Counted from the first letter of the stretch, positions 27,301 through 35,993 are shown. The stretch is DNA of 64,000 nt from Bacteroidales bacterium UBA1216 (GCA_002309255.1 DBXI01000076.1:26300-90299); one strand, 5' to 3'. A program made the numbers and translations. The notes: generated from the letters alone by a model not told the origin.

Positions 27301-28626
27301 TGGATGGTGCCCGGAGGACGATGGTTTGCCAGTTACGGCCGCGCTGGACAAGTCATGCGCTACAATGGCAAAACATGGAATAATTTGACCAACACAGAGA
27401 TCAAGAATCGCATAGGTACAGATCTTCCTATTCGTGATATCGGACACATCGCTATCGATCCGGCTAATCCCAAGCACTTCTATGCATCCTGTTTCGGAAC
27501 AGGGCTATTGGAGTTCATGCCTGATGGCGCAATAAAACAATATACATATAACAATAGCCCTCTCGTAACATTGGTAGAGGGAAAGAGTGCCCATCTATAC
27601 TGCCGCACGGATGCACTCACGTTTGATGCGGACGGAAACCTCTGGTTCACCAATACCGGAGATTTAGCCACCAATATCCACATCATTGATCCGCAAAATC
27701 AGTGGCACTTGTTCAACCTGTATCAGAACGGACGACGTATCATACTTAATACAGTATCCAAGTTCCTTGTGGACAATCGTTATCCCAACTACAAATGGAT
27801 AGCCAGCGCGCGATTGGATGCAGGAGTTGTGCTGCTCAACGACAATGGTACACCATACAACCCGAATGATGACCGAATACTCATGCGCACAACGTTTGTG
27901 GATCAGGATAACAAGAGCATAACGCTTGCACGATTGCAAACAATGGCACAAGATATGAATGGCAATTTGTGGCTCGGAACAAGCGAAGGTATATTGATAA
28001 TCGATGCAGCTACCGACTTCTTCCAATCCGGAGCGTGCCGCAGATTAAAGATATCTCGCCATGATGGAACAAATCTGGCAGACTATCTGCTCGGAACAGA
28101 GCAAATCAATTCGATCGTCTTTGCCGGAGGCAATCGTATATGGATAGGCACTGAAGCATCCGGAGCTTACCTCGTGCACATGGTGACCAAAGAAGGTATA
28201 TATGAACCGGAGATCCTTGCACACTTCACTACGATCAACTCACCAATGCCTTCCGACTGCGTATTGTCAATAGCAGTTGACGATAGAGGTGAAGTATATA
28301 TCGGTACAGCCAAGGGATTAGTATCCTACCGCGGAGATGCTACCGAACCGGAGGAGGAATTCAATGGTGCATACGTTTATCCTAATCCCGTCCGCCCGAA
28401 TTACGAAGGCGCAATAGCCATCACCGGATTGATGGACAACACCACGGTCTTCATCGCTGATGCAGCCGGCAATGTTGTCTGCCGAACGCATAGTAACGGC
28501 GGTACTGCTATCTGGGACGGAAAGACGCAGTCCGGCAAGAAAGCGCACTCCGGCGTATATACGATCTACTGCAATACAGCGGACGGCAAGGGGCACACAG
28601 TCCTCAAACTCCTGCTGATGCATTAA
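24397..28626 (+). CDS. porZ: PorZ-like T9SS attachment-complex protein with duplicated propeller region
   Basis: PorZ is a surface protein of the T9SS attachment complex that handles the anionic-LPS linkage step. The expected parts are present: a signal peptide, two-component-regulator-propeller-like repeats and a C-terminal sorting domain (about 1328-1409: YPNPVRPNYEGAIAITGL, then DAAGN, SGVYTIY, VLKLLLMH). The length of 1409 aa is nearly twice the 776 aa of P. gingivalis PorZ. The propeller unit occurs twice: WTTHFAYTSV at about residue 23 and again at about 665, with matching downstream landmarks (GGRW, DAQGNLWVMN / DADGNLWFTN, TDYFQS / TDFFQS, GSAAGLVS / GTAKGLVS). The copies are clearly diverged overall. 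A linker of Ser, Asn and Asp lies near 645-662. There is one signal peptide and one sorting domain. Confidence 0.85.
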   Translation: MKRLFVSLTFIALLTSMSATSSWTTHFAYTSVNKIAAGGGIVYGVSSGALFSIDAQTDKIRTYSNQDGMHGSNIVCIQWLEPVQALMIMYADGKMDLLREEQFHFVPDIYLKDVTFSKQCNAVVIKDSLAYMAMNYGVQTFHIRKQEFVDTYFIGDNAKEVPVSSVAFSGNNIYAASDTILYTASLDDNIVDYAYWSIVPLPMNGTIQGLVTAQGTLYLLQKNTCYRLQDDQWVAIDNQSYKVLNVVGGNLLPGNYPVVSENGLWAAAGEQGIIRELPTGEQITYQLNGPLNNTPYRLSFQQGQLFMLAGGRWGTQYNRPGSVMRFDGTTWHNITKKDIVNAVGGYCYDMMNVAVDPMDQTHYYTTSYGTGMYEFRNDTCIKRWDTSNSIIGTSAISNPARYTRTDAATYDAQGNLWVMNAGDVPYNIVIFTPDSTQIGMNINNSTGARELIHTVGQLIFDKRDPNLVWVLSPRNGEGHAGVGLIDTKGTINNPEDDRSLIRTSWIDSDEQPFIRQAIYTMRQDSEANIWLATGNGIFIIPSTTDYFQSEQCEILHLKDNDGTPLFEEEEINDVVFDQLNRPWIATQNSGVYVFASDLQSVVAHYSMDNSALPSNTIFSFAYDKASERMYIGSAAGLVSCKEPTSDIPSSGNDNSSVDYGSMQQWTTHFAYTSVRSMQLSSTHVYALSEGSLFAVDRADESLVYYSKLDGLNGSVIQRIDYDNYTRRLVITYEDGMIDLLDENEVTHPVADLYLKQMNALKRVQDIAFKDGKAYMAMPFGIMVMNLRKEEISDTYYIGNGGDEMALNAIAIRGDTIYAAADNLLYTAHMHDNLVDYSQWKHRALAKPIKSLVCHNGDLYMLMDSVIYRNSQPITTSEHFAILLESNTALLARTADYRYFEVTGDEVILQEVPSTYKPYTAVKEGGGGFWIGMSNGVWYVDVDKSIQKYTPKGPLSNIAYFLTTHGSELWMVPGGRWFASYGRAGQVMRYNGKTWNNLTNTEIKNRIGTDLPIRDIGHIAIDPANPKHFYASCFGTGLLEFMPDGAIKQYTYNNSPLVTLVEGKSAHLYCRTDALTFDADGNLWFTNTGDLATNIHIIDPQNQWHLFNLYQNGRRIILNTVSKFLVDNRYPNYKWIASARLDAGVVLLNDNGTPYNPNDDRILMRTTFVDQDNKSITLARLQTMAQDMNGNLWLGTSEGILIIDAATDFFQSGACRRLKISRHDGTNLADYLLGTEQINSIVFAGGNRIWIGTEASGAYLVHMVTKEGIYEPEILAHFTTINSPMPSDCVLSIAVDDRGEVYIGTAKGLVSYRGDATEPEEEFNGAYVYPNPVRPNYEGAIAITGLMDNTTVFIADAAGNVVCRTHSNGGTAIWDGKTQSGKKAHSGVYTIYCNTADGKGHTVLKLLLMH

Positions 28627-28634
28627 AACCGAAT

Positions 28635-28662
28635 GAGGGTGCGCCGGTCAAAGCGCACCCTC
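28635..28662. terminator. Bidirectional terminator between porZ and the GH53 gene
   Basis: GAGGGTGCGC (28635-28644) and GCGCACCCTC (28653-28662) form a perfect 10-bp GC-rich stem with an 8-nt loop. A weak T-rich tail follows. It lies between convergent genes. Confidence 0.85.
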
Positions 28663-28686
28663 GTTACATTTATACACTATATAGCA

Positions 28687-30459
28687 TCAGCGAACCTCTT
28701 GTCCTTGAGCGTTATATGTCCGTCCGTCCAGAAGGATAAGCAGTTGTCCGTCGCGAACGATCTTCTGATAGACAGGAAACGATGCATCGCTTGCCGGTGC
28801 AAACTCCGCATCCGTGGGAGTAGTAGCCGGCTTGCGGGAGTTGATCTCACGATACAGTGCGCTTAAGGGGGTGCCCTCATAATCGAACAGCGTTGTATTG
28901 GATATTATGTTGCCATCTTGCCACCAGCGATTGTACGTAGCGTCGTACTTCTCTGCCCAGCACACTTCCGTCCATGAGCCGTTCACCTTCTGATCAACGA
29001 AGATCGGATCCCAATACATGTATCCGACAATCTTCTTGTCGTTATCAAGTGCATCGTGTAGCGCTTTGATGAATGTTTCCTGACCTGCCTCGGTTGCCTC
29101 GTTGTAGCAACCGTTCAGATGCAACTGCCCTTCGTAGTTGCCGCCGTTCTTTCCGTTAGGCCTATATTGTGTCCATGAGTAGCCTACCTCCATCAGTATC
29201 ACAGGCTTGCCGATGTTATCCTCCAGATCTTTTGCCCACTCTAACATACCGGTGGGTGTGCAGTCGCTTGCATTGTGATCTTTTGCCCAGTGAGGATAAT
29301 AAGAACCTCCGACGATATCGAACTTGCCACCTGCATCTTTCAAATTCTTAAAGAAATTGCGGCAGATACCTATCTTACCACTATCGCCATAACTGTGGTG
29401 GATGATGATCTGACTATTGGGTGATACCTCCTTCACAGCATCATATGCGCGGTTGAATAAGGCTACGCACTGACTCATATTACTTGTATGTCCGCCAAAA
29501 TCCACCTTATTGCCATTTAGGTCGGTGTACAATATACCATAGTTCGTCTCGTTGCCGATAGACACATATTCAGGATAAATCCCCTCTTCCTTGAGTCGGA
29601 GCATGAACGCACGCACGTAGTTCTCTACCGAGTCGCATAGCACGCTGTGGGAGGTCACATCTTTCCATGCGCCCGGAATATATTGCTCCGTAGCTCCTGC
29701 CCAGTAGTCGCTCAGGTAGATCGACAGGCAGATCTGCATGTTGTGGGCCTTGGCGCGCTTGGCAAGATTCAGTATATCGTCTGCGCCGGCGTAAGGATAA
29801 CCCGTATCGTCATTATTCGCAAATTTAACTGGAGTACGATAGGTCGTACCACCACTTTTTACAGCTGTACCCGGTGTGTGGTACAAGCGCAGACGCGCCA
29901 GGTTCAGACCATATGACTCTAAGATGTCAAACACATCACCGGCTGTTCCGTCCTGGTAGCGGAACACTGTCCCCCAATCCTCCATATAGGTAGCCATCGT
30001 CAGGTCGCCGCCCATAAGGAACGATGCGGCTACATGTTCGGGGTCTTCGGGCTCCTCAGTAGGTTCCTCTTCCGGCTCATCGAAACGGATAGTCATAGCC
30101 GTGGAATTGAACGTTACCTTGTAATCACCCTCCGCTAACGCCAGCCAGCCATTCGCTCCGTCCGCACTGGCCAATTCTACATCTACGCCTGTTGCAGTGA
30201 CAGCTGCGTCCTTCCAACCGTACATCTTTGACCAAGAACCATTACGTACACAGAACTTGATTCCTTCTACAGGTATATTGCACGATGGGATAACGAACAC
30301 GTCGTCCGCATCCGTCGTCTTAAACTGTCCTAAATCACCGCTCAGACTCTCCGACCACACATACAGATACCAATCCGCGTTTTCAGCACGTACTGCCAGT
30401 ACATTTATCACGGCGCATAGCAAGCCAACAATTACGCCACATAAATACTTGTTCTTCAT
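28687..30459 (-). CDS. Secreted GH53 endo-beta-1,4-galactanase with N-terminal beta domain
   Basis: Hydrolyses beta-1,4-galactan side chains of pectin outside the cell. Parts in order: signal peptide (about 1-25, ending VRA); a beta-rich domain resembling starch-binding SusE/F-type modules (about 28-127); an acidic Pro/Glu linker (about 128-142); and the GH53 barrel (about 143-545). The acid/base Glu is E304 in SIGNETNYG and the nucleophile is E424 in ILMEVGYSW. The protein ends with a short tail, IVRDGQLLILLDGRTYNAQG plus four residues. This resembles the front half of a T9SS tail without the final basic strand. No SusC/SusD pair lies nearby, so this is not a classical polysaccharide utilisation locus. 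Confidence 0.93.
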   Translation of the reverse strand: MKNKYLCGVIVGLLCAVINVLAVRAENADWYLYVWSESLSGDLGQFKTTDADDVFVIPSCNIPVEGIKFCVRNGSWSKMYGWKDAAVTATGVDVELASADGANGWLALAEGDYKVTFNSTAMTIRFDEPEEEPTEEPEDPEHVAASFLMGGDLTMATYMEDWGTVFRYQDGTAGDVFDILESYGLNLARLRLYHTPGTAVKSGGTTYRTPVKFANNDDTGYPYAGADDILNLAKRAKAHNMQICLSIYLSDYWAGATEQYIPGAWKDVTSHSVLCDSVENYVRAFMLRLKEEGIYPEYVSIGNETNYGILYTDLNGNKVDFGGHTSNMSQCVALFNRAYDAVKEVSPNSQIIIHHSYGDSGKIGICRNFFKNLKDAGGKFDIVGGSYYPHWAKDHNASDCTPTGMLEWAKDLEDNIGKPVILMEVGYSWTQYRPNGKNGGNYEGQLHLNGCYNEATEAGQETFIKALHDALDNDKKIVGYMYWDPIFVDQKVNGSWTEVCWAEKYDATYNRWWQDGNIISNTTLFDYEGTPLSALYREINSRKPATTPTDAEFAPASDASFPVYQKIVRDGQLLILLDGRTYNAQGQEVR

Positions 30460-30496
30460 AAGTGTAAATATTTTGGTTATAAAAAAATTCTCCTTG

Positions 30497-32905
30497 TTAT
30501 AGCCCCAACCTCACGCATCCGCGTATACCCCATAGCGGTGTGCTCGGGTCGTCTCGATGCGTGAGTCGCCAGATAGAGTACACATCAACCAGTCGCAGAA
30601 TGTTGCCTATACCCACTCCCACTTCCACATACGGCACACTGAGCGTCTGCAGCCCTTCGGTGAACGAATGTCCGCTGCCTAATCCGCCGTAGGCTATCTT
30701 GCACTCCACGAGTTCCCTCAGATGCAAGAAGCGCACACCCGGGATCAGATTGAACAGCACACCCTGTCCGTTCCACTCGGCCTGCAGGGTGAGGTACTTG
30801 TCGGTGGCGTATTGGTGGCTGTTCATCAGGGTGAAACGGTAGGTGTCGTATAAGTACGACTGGTTGCCGTCCATGATCTCCAGCAGCGGATAGGGCACCT
30901 TGCCTATCACGATGCCGGCTGAGGCTACATACGTCAGTCTGCCGCCCACATTGAACGACACCTGCTGTCGCACCGTGGCGTTCAGCTTGGCGTACATATG
31001 GTAGTTATTGTCGCCCACGTAAGCAAAGCTCCCCACCTCTGCACCGATGAATACCGTAGGCTGCTGGCTGTACAAGTGTATCCGCTGCATGTACATATCT
31101 ACTGCCCGTTCGTGCCAACTCAATCGCACTATGCCTGTCAGGCTGGTGAATCGGAACGGGTCAAATGGGTACGAAGGCTGAGGCACGATGGCGTTCGTGC
31201 GCAGGTCGCGCTCCGAAACATACGACGGATCGAGTCGCCCTACCTTGACGCGGATGGTCGTCTCTATGCCCTCGCGCCAGTCAGCATCATAGTTCATAAG
31301 GATCGCGCGCTCGCGTATGCCTGTGTGACGTGCGGTTGTGTTGTTGTAAGGTAGGCCGTCCAGCAGACTCGGAATGAAGTCCATCTCCCGTGCACCGAAT
31401 CCGTTCTCGCGAGGTAACTTGTCGAACACCGAGGTCTCCGAATAGACGTAGTGATCCTCGTATCGCAGCTGTAACCAGTGCCGACGCTCGGTGGGCATCA
31501 GTATAGCTACTTGTCCCATCCATTTGAACTTCTTGTCGCCCCAGCCGTAGCCGAAGTACCCATCCAGACTCACGTGCTTCCATAGCCTCTCGTTCGTGTG
31601 CAACGGCAGACCGAAGTACAGCCCGTGCGCCTTGTTGCAGTGGAATATGTCGGTGATCTTTCCTATCTCTATTGCCCCGCCGATGGGTATGTAGCCGCTG
31701 GTGGCGATGGTCAGTCCCCATTTAACGACCTTGACAATCGGCAGATCATCTATCCTGTTCATCGCATCCATCGTTGCGGAGTCCGCCACATGGCTCAGCG
31801 ACGGCTCATTTACCGCATCGGTGGCAACATATGTAAGCTTGCGCTCCACCACCATACTCGGGAACACATGCGAGGAGTCCGCCTTCACCGCAAAATCCAG
31901 CGCCATGGTCATCCGCTCCGTCTGCAAGATGTTTTGTTCGTTGAACAGCTGCTTGATGTGCATGCCATGCAAGTAGTTCAGGTTCACCTCTCGCGGCACC
32001 TTGGCTTCCATGCGCCGCAGCGCCCAGGTGCCCGAGTCCACCTCCATCTCGCCGTTGAAGGTGGGGTAGTAACCGTTCTTCGTCCTATAGTGCAGCAGAT
32101 AACGCTTGCTCGCCGCCGTGCTGTCGCCACCCGTGCTGTCCGCCAGAAAGTAGTCGTAGTACACTGCACCGCTCTTGGCCAATGGACTGACGAACGCTGT
32201 CCCGCACAGACTCACGTTGTTGCGGTAGAAGTCCGCATAACTGCCTGTCAGTGACAAGATAGGCTCGTAATCAGTCTCGGTGAGCACGCAGCGGGTCTGT
32301 TGTTGCGTCAGCGGCGACAGGTAGCCTCCACTCAGACGTGTGTTGCCTACCGACAGGTAGAGCGGCAGAAACATAGAACTGTCCTCACGCGTCACGATAC
32401 CTTCCTTCAGGTTCTTCCACAGAAAACGCTCCAGATGCTTGGCGCGTATGTCGGATAGGTAGAGATGCTTGTACTCCTCGTATCGGTCGGTGGCCTGTCC
32501 GCCCAACTGACGGTCGTTCTGCTCGCGGTGGTTGCGCACCTGATCGATGATTGCCATGGCGGCGTTGTCATCAGGTAGCACCTGTATCTCCCTCAGGCTC
32601 TCCACCCTCTCCACCATCGCTACGTCGATACCTGACTGCATGCCTGGCATGATTTCGAACCGCTGCTTGCGGTAGCCCACGGCGGAGATAACGAGCGTGT
32701 GCCGCTCCTCCATGTTCGTGCGGATCATGAACAGCCCCTCATCATTGGTGCTCGCGCCTACCTTGGTGCCCTTCAGTACAACGTTCGCAGCCGGTATAGG
32801 CTCGCCCGTCTCGGCGTTATACACCTCACCGATCACGATCGTCTCCGCCGCCGTCAGCCGACCGATGCTGCAGAGCAAGAGCACTATGTAAGCAAGGCGT
32901 TTCAT
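30497..32905 (-). CDS. DUF5686 outer-membrane protein with carboxypeptidase-regulatory-like domain
   Basis: An 802-aa protein with a signal peptide ending LTAA. An N-terminal CarboxypepD_reg-like beta-sandwich (about 22-105: GEVYNAETGEPIPAANVVLKG) resembles the plug-side domain of TonB-dependent receptors. A DUF5686 region predicted to end as an outer-membrane barrel follows (final aromatic-ending strand GCVRLGL). The role is unknown in the family. Its start overlaps the xerD stop by 4 nt, so it is co-translated with xerD. Confidence 0.88.
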   Translation of the reverse strand: MKRLAYIVLLLCSIGRLTAAETIVIGEVYNAETGEPIPAANVVLKGTKVGASTNDEGLFMIRTNMEERHTLVISAVGYRKQRFEIMPGMQSGIDVAMVERVESLREIQVLPDDNAAMAIIDQVRNHREQNDRQLGGQATDRYEEYKHLYLSDIRAKHLERFLWKNLKEGIVTREDSSMFLPLYLSVGNTRLSGGYLSPLTQQQTRCVLTETDYEPILSLTGSYADFYRNNVSLCGTAFVSPLAKSGAVYYDYFLADSTGGDSTAASKRYLLHYRTKNGYYPTFNGEMEVDSGTWALRRMEAKVPREVNLNYLHGMHIKQLFNEQNILQTERMTMALDFAVKADSSHVFPSMVVERKLTYVATDAVNEPSLSHVADSATMDAMNRIDDLPIVKVVKWGLTIATSGYIPIGGAIEIGKITDIFHCNKAHGLYFGLPLHTNERLWKHVSLDGYFGYGWGDKKFKWMGQVAILMPTERRHWLQLRYEDHYVYSETSVFDKLPRENGFGAREMDFIPSLLDGLPYNNTTARHTGIRERAILMNYDADWREGIETTIRVKVGRLDPSYVSERDLRTNAIVPQPSYPFDPFRFTSLTGIVRLSWHERAVDMYMQRIHLYSQQPTVFIGAEVGSFAYVGDNNYHMYAKLNATVRQQVSFNVGGRLTYVASAGIVIGKVPYPLLEIMDGNQSYLYDTYRFTLMNSHQYATDKYLTLQAEWNGQGVLFNLIPGVRFLHLRELVECKIAYGGLGSGHSFTEGLQTLSVPYVEVGVGIGNILRLVDVYSIWRLTHRDDPSTPLWGIRGCVRLGL

Positions 32906-33786
32906 CTATTAGCCGGATGATATTTGAGTACAGCCTGACGCAGGTCTTGTATGTCGAGATGCGTATAGATCTCTGTTGTTGTGATGCTTTCGTGCCCGAG
33001 CATCTGTTGTATGATCCTCAGATCAGCACCATTCTGCAGCAGATGGGTGGCAAACGAATGCCGCAGCGTGTGGGGTGAGATTGTCTTGCGTATACCCGCC
33101 TCGGCGGCGAGGCGCTTCACTATGGTGAAGATCATCGCGCGCGTCAGCCCACGGCCGTAGCGGTTAAGGAACGCGTAGTCCTTGTACTCGGGCTTGATAT
33201 CTAGCCGCGACCGATCCTCTAGCCAGTAGCCGAACCACTCCGTTGCCACCGGCGAGATAGGCACCAGTCGTTGCTTGCTGCCCTTGCCCTCAATCAGCAT
33301 AAAGCCCTCGTTCAGATAGACGCGGCTCAGCGGCAGCGTCGTCAGCTCAGACACACGCAACCCCGAACCGTATAGCATCTCAATGATCGCGCGGTTGCGA
33401 TGACCCTCCGGCGACGACAGATCGATAGCCGCTATCATCTGGTCAATCTCTTCCACAGTCAGTACCTCAGGCAGGTGCTGCTCGCGCTTGGGCATCTCGA
33501 TCAGCTCAGAGGGGTCTTGGTCAATGTAGTTGTGGTAAACCAGAAAACGATAGTAGTTGCGCACGCCCGACAGGATACGTGCCTGCGATCGCATGTTATC
33601 CACGCCGCTGAGCACCTCCACCACGAACCGGTGCAGATCGTCAGCCGTGGCGTGTATCATATCTAAACCTTTCTTCTCGCAGAACGAGCGGAGCTTGTCC
33701 AGATCTTGCTCGTAGGCCGCCACCGAGTTGGCAGATAGACCTTTCTCCAACTTCAGGTACGTATGATACTCTTTCTCCTTGTTCAT
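32902..33786 (-). CDS. xerD: Tyrosine recombinase XerD-like
   Basis: Site-specific recombinase resolving chromosome dimers at dif. The 294-aa protein has an N-terminal SAM-like core-binding domain (about 1-90) and a catalytic domain. All active-site residues are visible: R144 (GSGLRVSEL), K168 (GKGSKQR), H239 and R242 (HTLRH), H265 (LGHES) and the nucleophile Y274 (EIYTHLD). The position in a housekeeping operon, the typical length and the absence of phage genes or attachment sites argue for XerD and against a mobile-element integrase. Confidence 0.93.
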   Translation of the reverse strand: MNKEKEYHTYLKLEKGLSANSVAAYEQDLDKLRSFCEKKGLDMIHATADDLHRFVVEVLSGVDNMRSQARILSGVRNYYRFLVYHNYIDQDPSELIEMPKREQHLPEVLTVEEIDQMIAAIDLSSPEGHRNRAIIEMLYGSGLRVSELTTLPLSRVYLNEGFMLIEGKGSKQRLVPISPVATEWFGYWLEDRSRLDIKPEYKDYAFLNRYGRGLTRAMIFTIVKRLAAEAGIRKTISPHTLRHSFATHLLQNGADLRIIQQMLGHESITTTEIYTHLDIQDLRQAVLKYHPANR

Positions 33787-34361
33787 CGTTCGCGGTTGAT
33801 AGTGGGTAGGGTGGTGCGGTAGTGAAATGGGTAGGGGTGTTTCTTGCCTTCCAGCGTTGCTTTGCCGTCTAGCACCAAGGTGTCGCCCACGTAGGCTACG
33901 CTCATCATTGCTTCCGTTATAGGCAGCACGCTGTAGCTCGTCTCGCCCATTAGCAGCACGTAACTGCCGGCGTAACTCCCATCGTAGTTCACGCCTCGCA
34001 AGAAGTGCATCAACTGCGCCGTCGAGTCGCTCGCGTATGTGCCTTCAGGCAGAAAATCAGAGGCTTTTCTCGCCTTTATCGCAGCAGTGGGAACGAAGAT
34101 ATCGCTGATGTATAGATTCGTACCTACACCCTCCATCTTGCCGTCCTTGTTCAGACCCAAGCCCTTCGAGTATAGATCTAGACTGACTACATCATACGAC
34201 ACTCCCTCTACCTTGTAGAACGCACCGTAGTACTCCAGCCTACCCGAAGTCAGTACGCTATCCAGCGACTGGTACGTGATCGCCGGCTGAGGCTTGTAGC
34301 AACCCGTCAGCACCAACGAAAGCGACAATGCCATGTATATATATATGAATGTACAACGCAT
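33783..34361 (-). CDS. Uncharacterised lipoprotein
   Basis: A 192-aa protein. The ATG at 34361 (MRCTFIYIYMALSLSLVLTGC) gives a signal with lipobox LTGC; an in-frame TTG three codons upstream is unlikely. The mature protein is beta-rich and soluble. The family is not recognised with certainty. It overlaps the xerD start by 4 nt and is only 12 nt after the LolE-like gene, so it belongs to the same operon. A heptad array separates it from that gene. Confidence 0.75.
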   Translation of the reverse strand: MRCTFIYIYMALSLSLVLTGCYKPQPAITYQSLDSVLTSGRLEYYGAFYKVEGVSYDVVSLDLYSKGLGLNKDGKMEGVGTNLYISDIFVPTAAIKARKASDFLPEGTYASDSTAQLMHFLRGVNYDGSYAGSYVLLMGETSYSVLPITEAMMSVAYVGDTLVLDGKATLEGKKHPYPFHYRTTLPTINRER

Positions 34362-34366
34362 AAATA

Positions 34367-34394
34367 TCAATTGTCAATTATCAATTTTCAACTT
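34367..34394. repeat. Heptad array overlapping the 3' end of the LolE-like gene
   Basis: Plus-strand units TCAATTG, TCAATTA, TCAATTT, TCAACTT. On the minus strand three of them encode the last codons of the permease (KLKIDN) and supply its TGA stop at 34374-34376. Confidence 0.85.
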
Positions 34395-35594
34395 TCTCGC
34401 GGGTATCCACGCCGCCAATGCTCCGAGCAGCAGCACAGCGGTCAACACGATTAGCACATCCATCGCCTGGACGCTTACGGGGTAGGCCGACAGTACGTAG
34501 TTCATGCCGTTGCCGAGTTTGAGCAGCCCGAACTGCTGCTGCAGCGCGCACACTGTCACACCAATCACCGCCCCAACCAGCGCGCCGAACGCGCTGATCA
34601 GCCAACCCTCGTACAGGAAGATGCGGCGGATCATCGGCTCGTCGGCACCTAAGGTGTGCAGCAGACGAATATCCTCTTTCTTGTCCAAGATCAGCATCGA
34701 TAGCGAGCTGATGATATTAAAGCTGGCTATCAGCAGGATGAACACCAACAACAGTGCTGTCAGCCACTTCTCAATCATCTGTATGCGGTAGAAATCCGCC
34801 TGTTGCTCATAGCGGTTGAGCACCGTATAGTCCTCGCCCAGCGTGTTTGTGATAGCCTTCTGCACCATCCTTACCGATGCCCCCTCCTTTAATTTGAGCT
34901 CAATTGCCGTGGCTTGCGATTCGCTGTACTCAAATAGCTCGCGCGCCAGCGGCAAGGAGATGAGCATGTACGTGTCGTCGTATTTCGTCTGGTTAACGGC
35001 AAACACACCGGCGATGAACACACTCTTGCTGCGGAAGTTCTCGTCCGGACGCAGCATGTTCACCCGCCCCACGCGCTTGGGGGCGTATATATGCACGGGT
35101 GATATGAAGTGCGCGCCTATACCTATTGTATTAGCCAGCCCCACACCCATCACACAGCGCTCGAATGCTCCGTCCCACACGGCGTAACTGCCGTCGATCA
35201 GTATGCTGTCGATAGCCGTTAGCGACTGGTAGGTGGTGTCCACACCCTTCAGCAGCGCAGGCACCTGACGACCACGGAACTCTACCAGAGCCGTCTCTTC
35301 AACAGTTGGCGCAACAATCGCAACCTCCGGCATCTCAAACAGAGTTTGTATGCGTGCATCAGCCAGCTCGAGCACCTTACTCGATGCAGGTGTGATGCGC
35401 AGTTCAGCGTCCAACTGCGAGAACATCTGCTCTACTACCTCGCCAAAACCGTTCATCACACTCAGCACGCAAATCATTGCCGCTGTCACCACTGCAACAG
35501 CCACACTCGATACGCCCGAGATGATGTTGATCGCGTTCTGACGCTTCTTCGCCACCAAGTATCGCCAAGCTATGTGTCCCTCAACCTTGAGCAT
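34374..35594 (-). CDS. LolC/LolE-like ABC transporter permease
   Basis: Inner-membrane permease of the lipoprotein-releasing type (MacB/FtsX superfamily). It extracts outer-membrane lipoproteins for LolA. The 406-aa protein starts LKVEGHIAWRYLVAKKRQNAIN, with a first membrane helix (about 23-45), a large periplasmic MacB-PCD-like domain (about 46-265) and three C-terminal helices (about 270-300, 320-345, 372-395). The cognate ATPase (LolD) is not adjacent. The last six residues come from a repeat array. The rbfA neighbourhood is frequent in Bacteroidetes. Confidence 0.88.
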   Translation of the reverse strand: MLKVEGHIAWRYLVAKKRQNAINIISGVSSVAVAVVTAAMICVLSVMNGFGEVVEQMFSQLDAELRITPASSKVLELADARIQTLFEMPEVAIVAPTVEETALVEFRGRQVPALLKGVDTTYQSLTAIDSILIDGSYAVWDGAFERCVMGVGLANTIGIGAHFISPVHIYAPKRVGRVNMLRPDENFRSKSVFIAGVFAVNQTKYDDTYMLISLPLARELFEYSESQATAIELKLKEGASVRMVQKAITNTLGEDYTVLNRYEQQADFYRIQMIEKWLTALLLVFILLIASFNIISSLSMLILDKKEDIRLLHTLGADEPMIRRIFLYEGWLISAFGALVGAVIGVTVCALQQQFGLLKLGNGMNYVLSAYPVSVQAMDVLIVLTAVLLLGALAAWIPARKLKIDN

Positions 35595-35620
35595 TGTAGT
35601 CTTAGTTCTTTCAGCGCAGC
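35595..35620 (-). other. 5' element shared with the antiporter gene
   Basis: On the minus strand CGCTGAAAGAACTAAGAC plus TA precedes the ATG by a few bases. It matches the element before the antiporter ATG at 16730 at about 24 of 29 aligned positions including the start codon. Confidence 0.55.
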
Positions 35621-35623
35621 GAT

Positions 35624-35959
35624 TTATTGCCGCAATAGCTCATCAATATGCTCCATCCGCTGGATCGTCTCGTCGGCAAAGAACCGCAGCTCGGGGATGA
35701 TCCTTAGTTGATGGCGCTCCAATGTGCCTAACTGACCGCGGATAGCACCCGTGTCAGCTGTGATCTTGTGCATCACATCCTGCTCCTTGTTGTCAGGGAA
35801 GATACTCAAGTAGATGTTCGCTACACTCAGGTCGGGCGACACGCGCACCTCGCTCACCGAAATCAGCACACCGCCAAACTGGCGAGCATACCTGAGGAAG
35901 ATATCACTCAGGTCTTTCTGTATCAGACGCGCAATCTTGTGTTGTCTTGTTGATTCCAT
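35624..35959 (-). CDS. rbfA: 30S ribosome-binding factor A
   Basis: Cold-shock and ribosome-maturation factor binding helix 1 of 16S rRNA. The 111-aa protein begins with the typical RQHKIARLIQKDLSDIF helix, then the KH-like fold with ISVSEVRVSPDLSVANIYLS and IPELRFFADETIQRMEHI near the end. It lies 29 nt upstream of the LolE-like gene in the same direction. Confidence 0.95.
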   Translation of the reverse strand: MESTRQHKIARLIQKDLSDIFLRYARQFGGVLISVSEVRVSPDLSVANIYLSIFPDNKEQDVMHKITADTGAIRGQLGTLERHQLRIIPELRFFADETIQRMEHIDELLRQ

Positions 35960-35965
35960 ATATCC

Positions 35966-35993
35966 TTATATCTTTTATCTTTGTTCTTTGCTC
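35966..35993. repeat. Heptad tandem array, 4 units
   Basis: TTATATC, TTTTATC, TTTGTTC, TTTGCTC lie directly upstream of the rbfA start (minus strand). Beyond it, 35994-36064 shows no feature. Confidence 0.7.

Noticed and set aside
32902..33786. Phage or integrative-element integrase
   Set aside because: It is a standard XerD in a housekeeping operon; no attachment-site duplication, tRNA or mobile-element gene is nearby.
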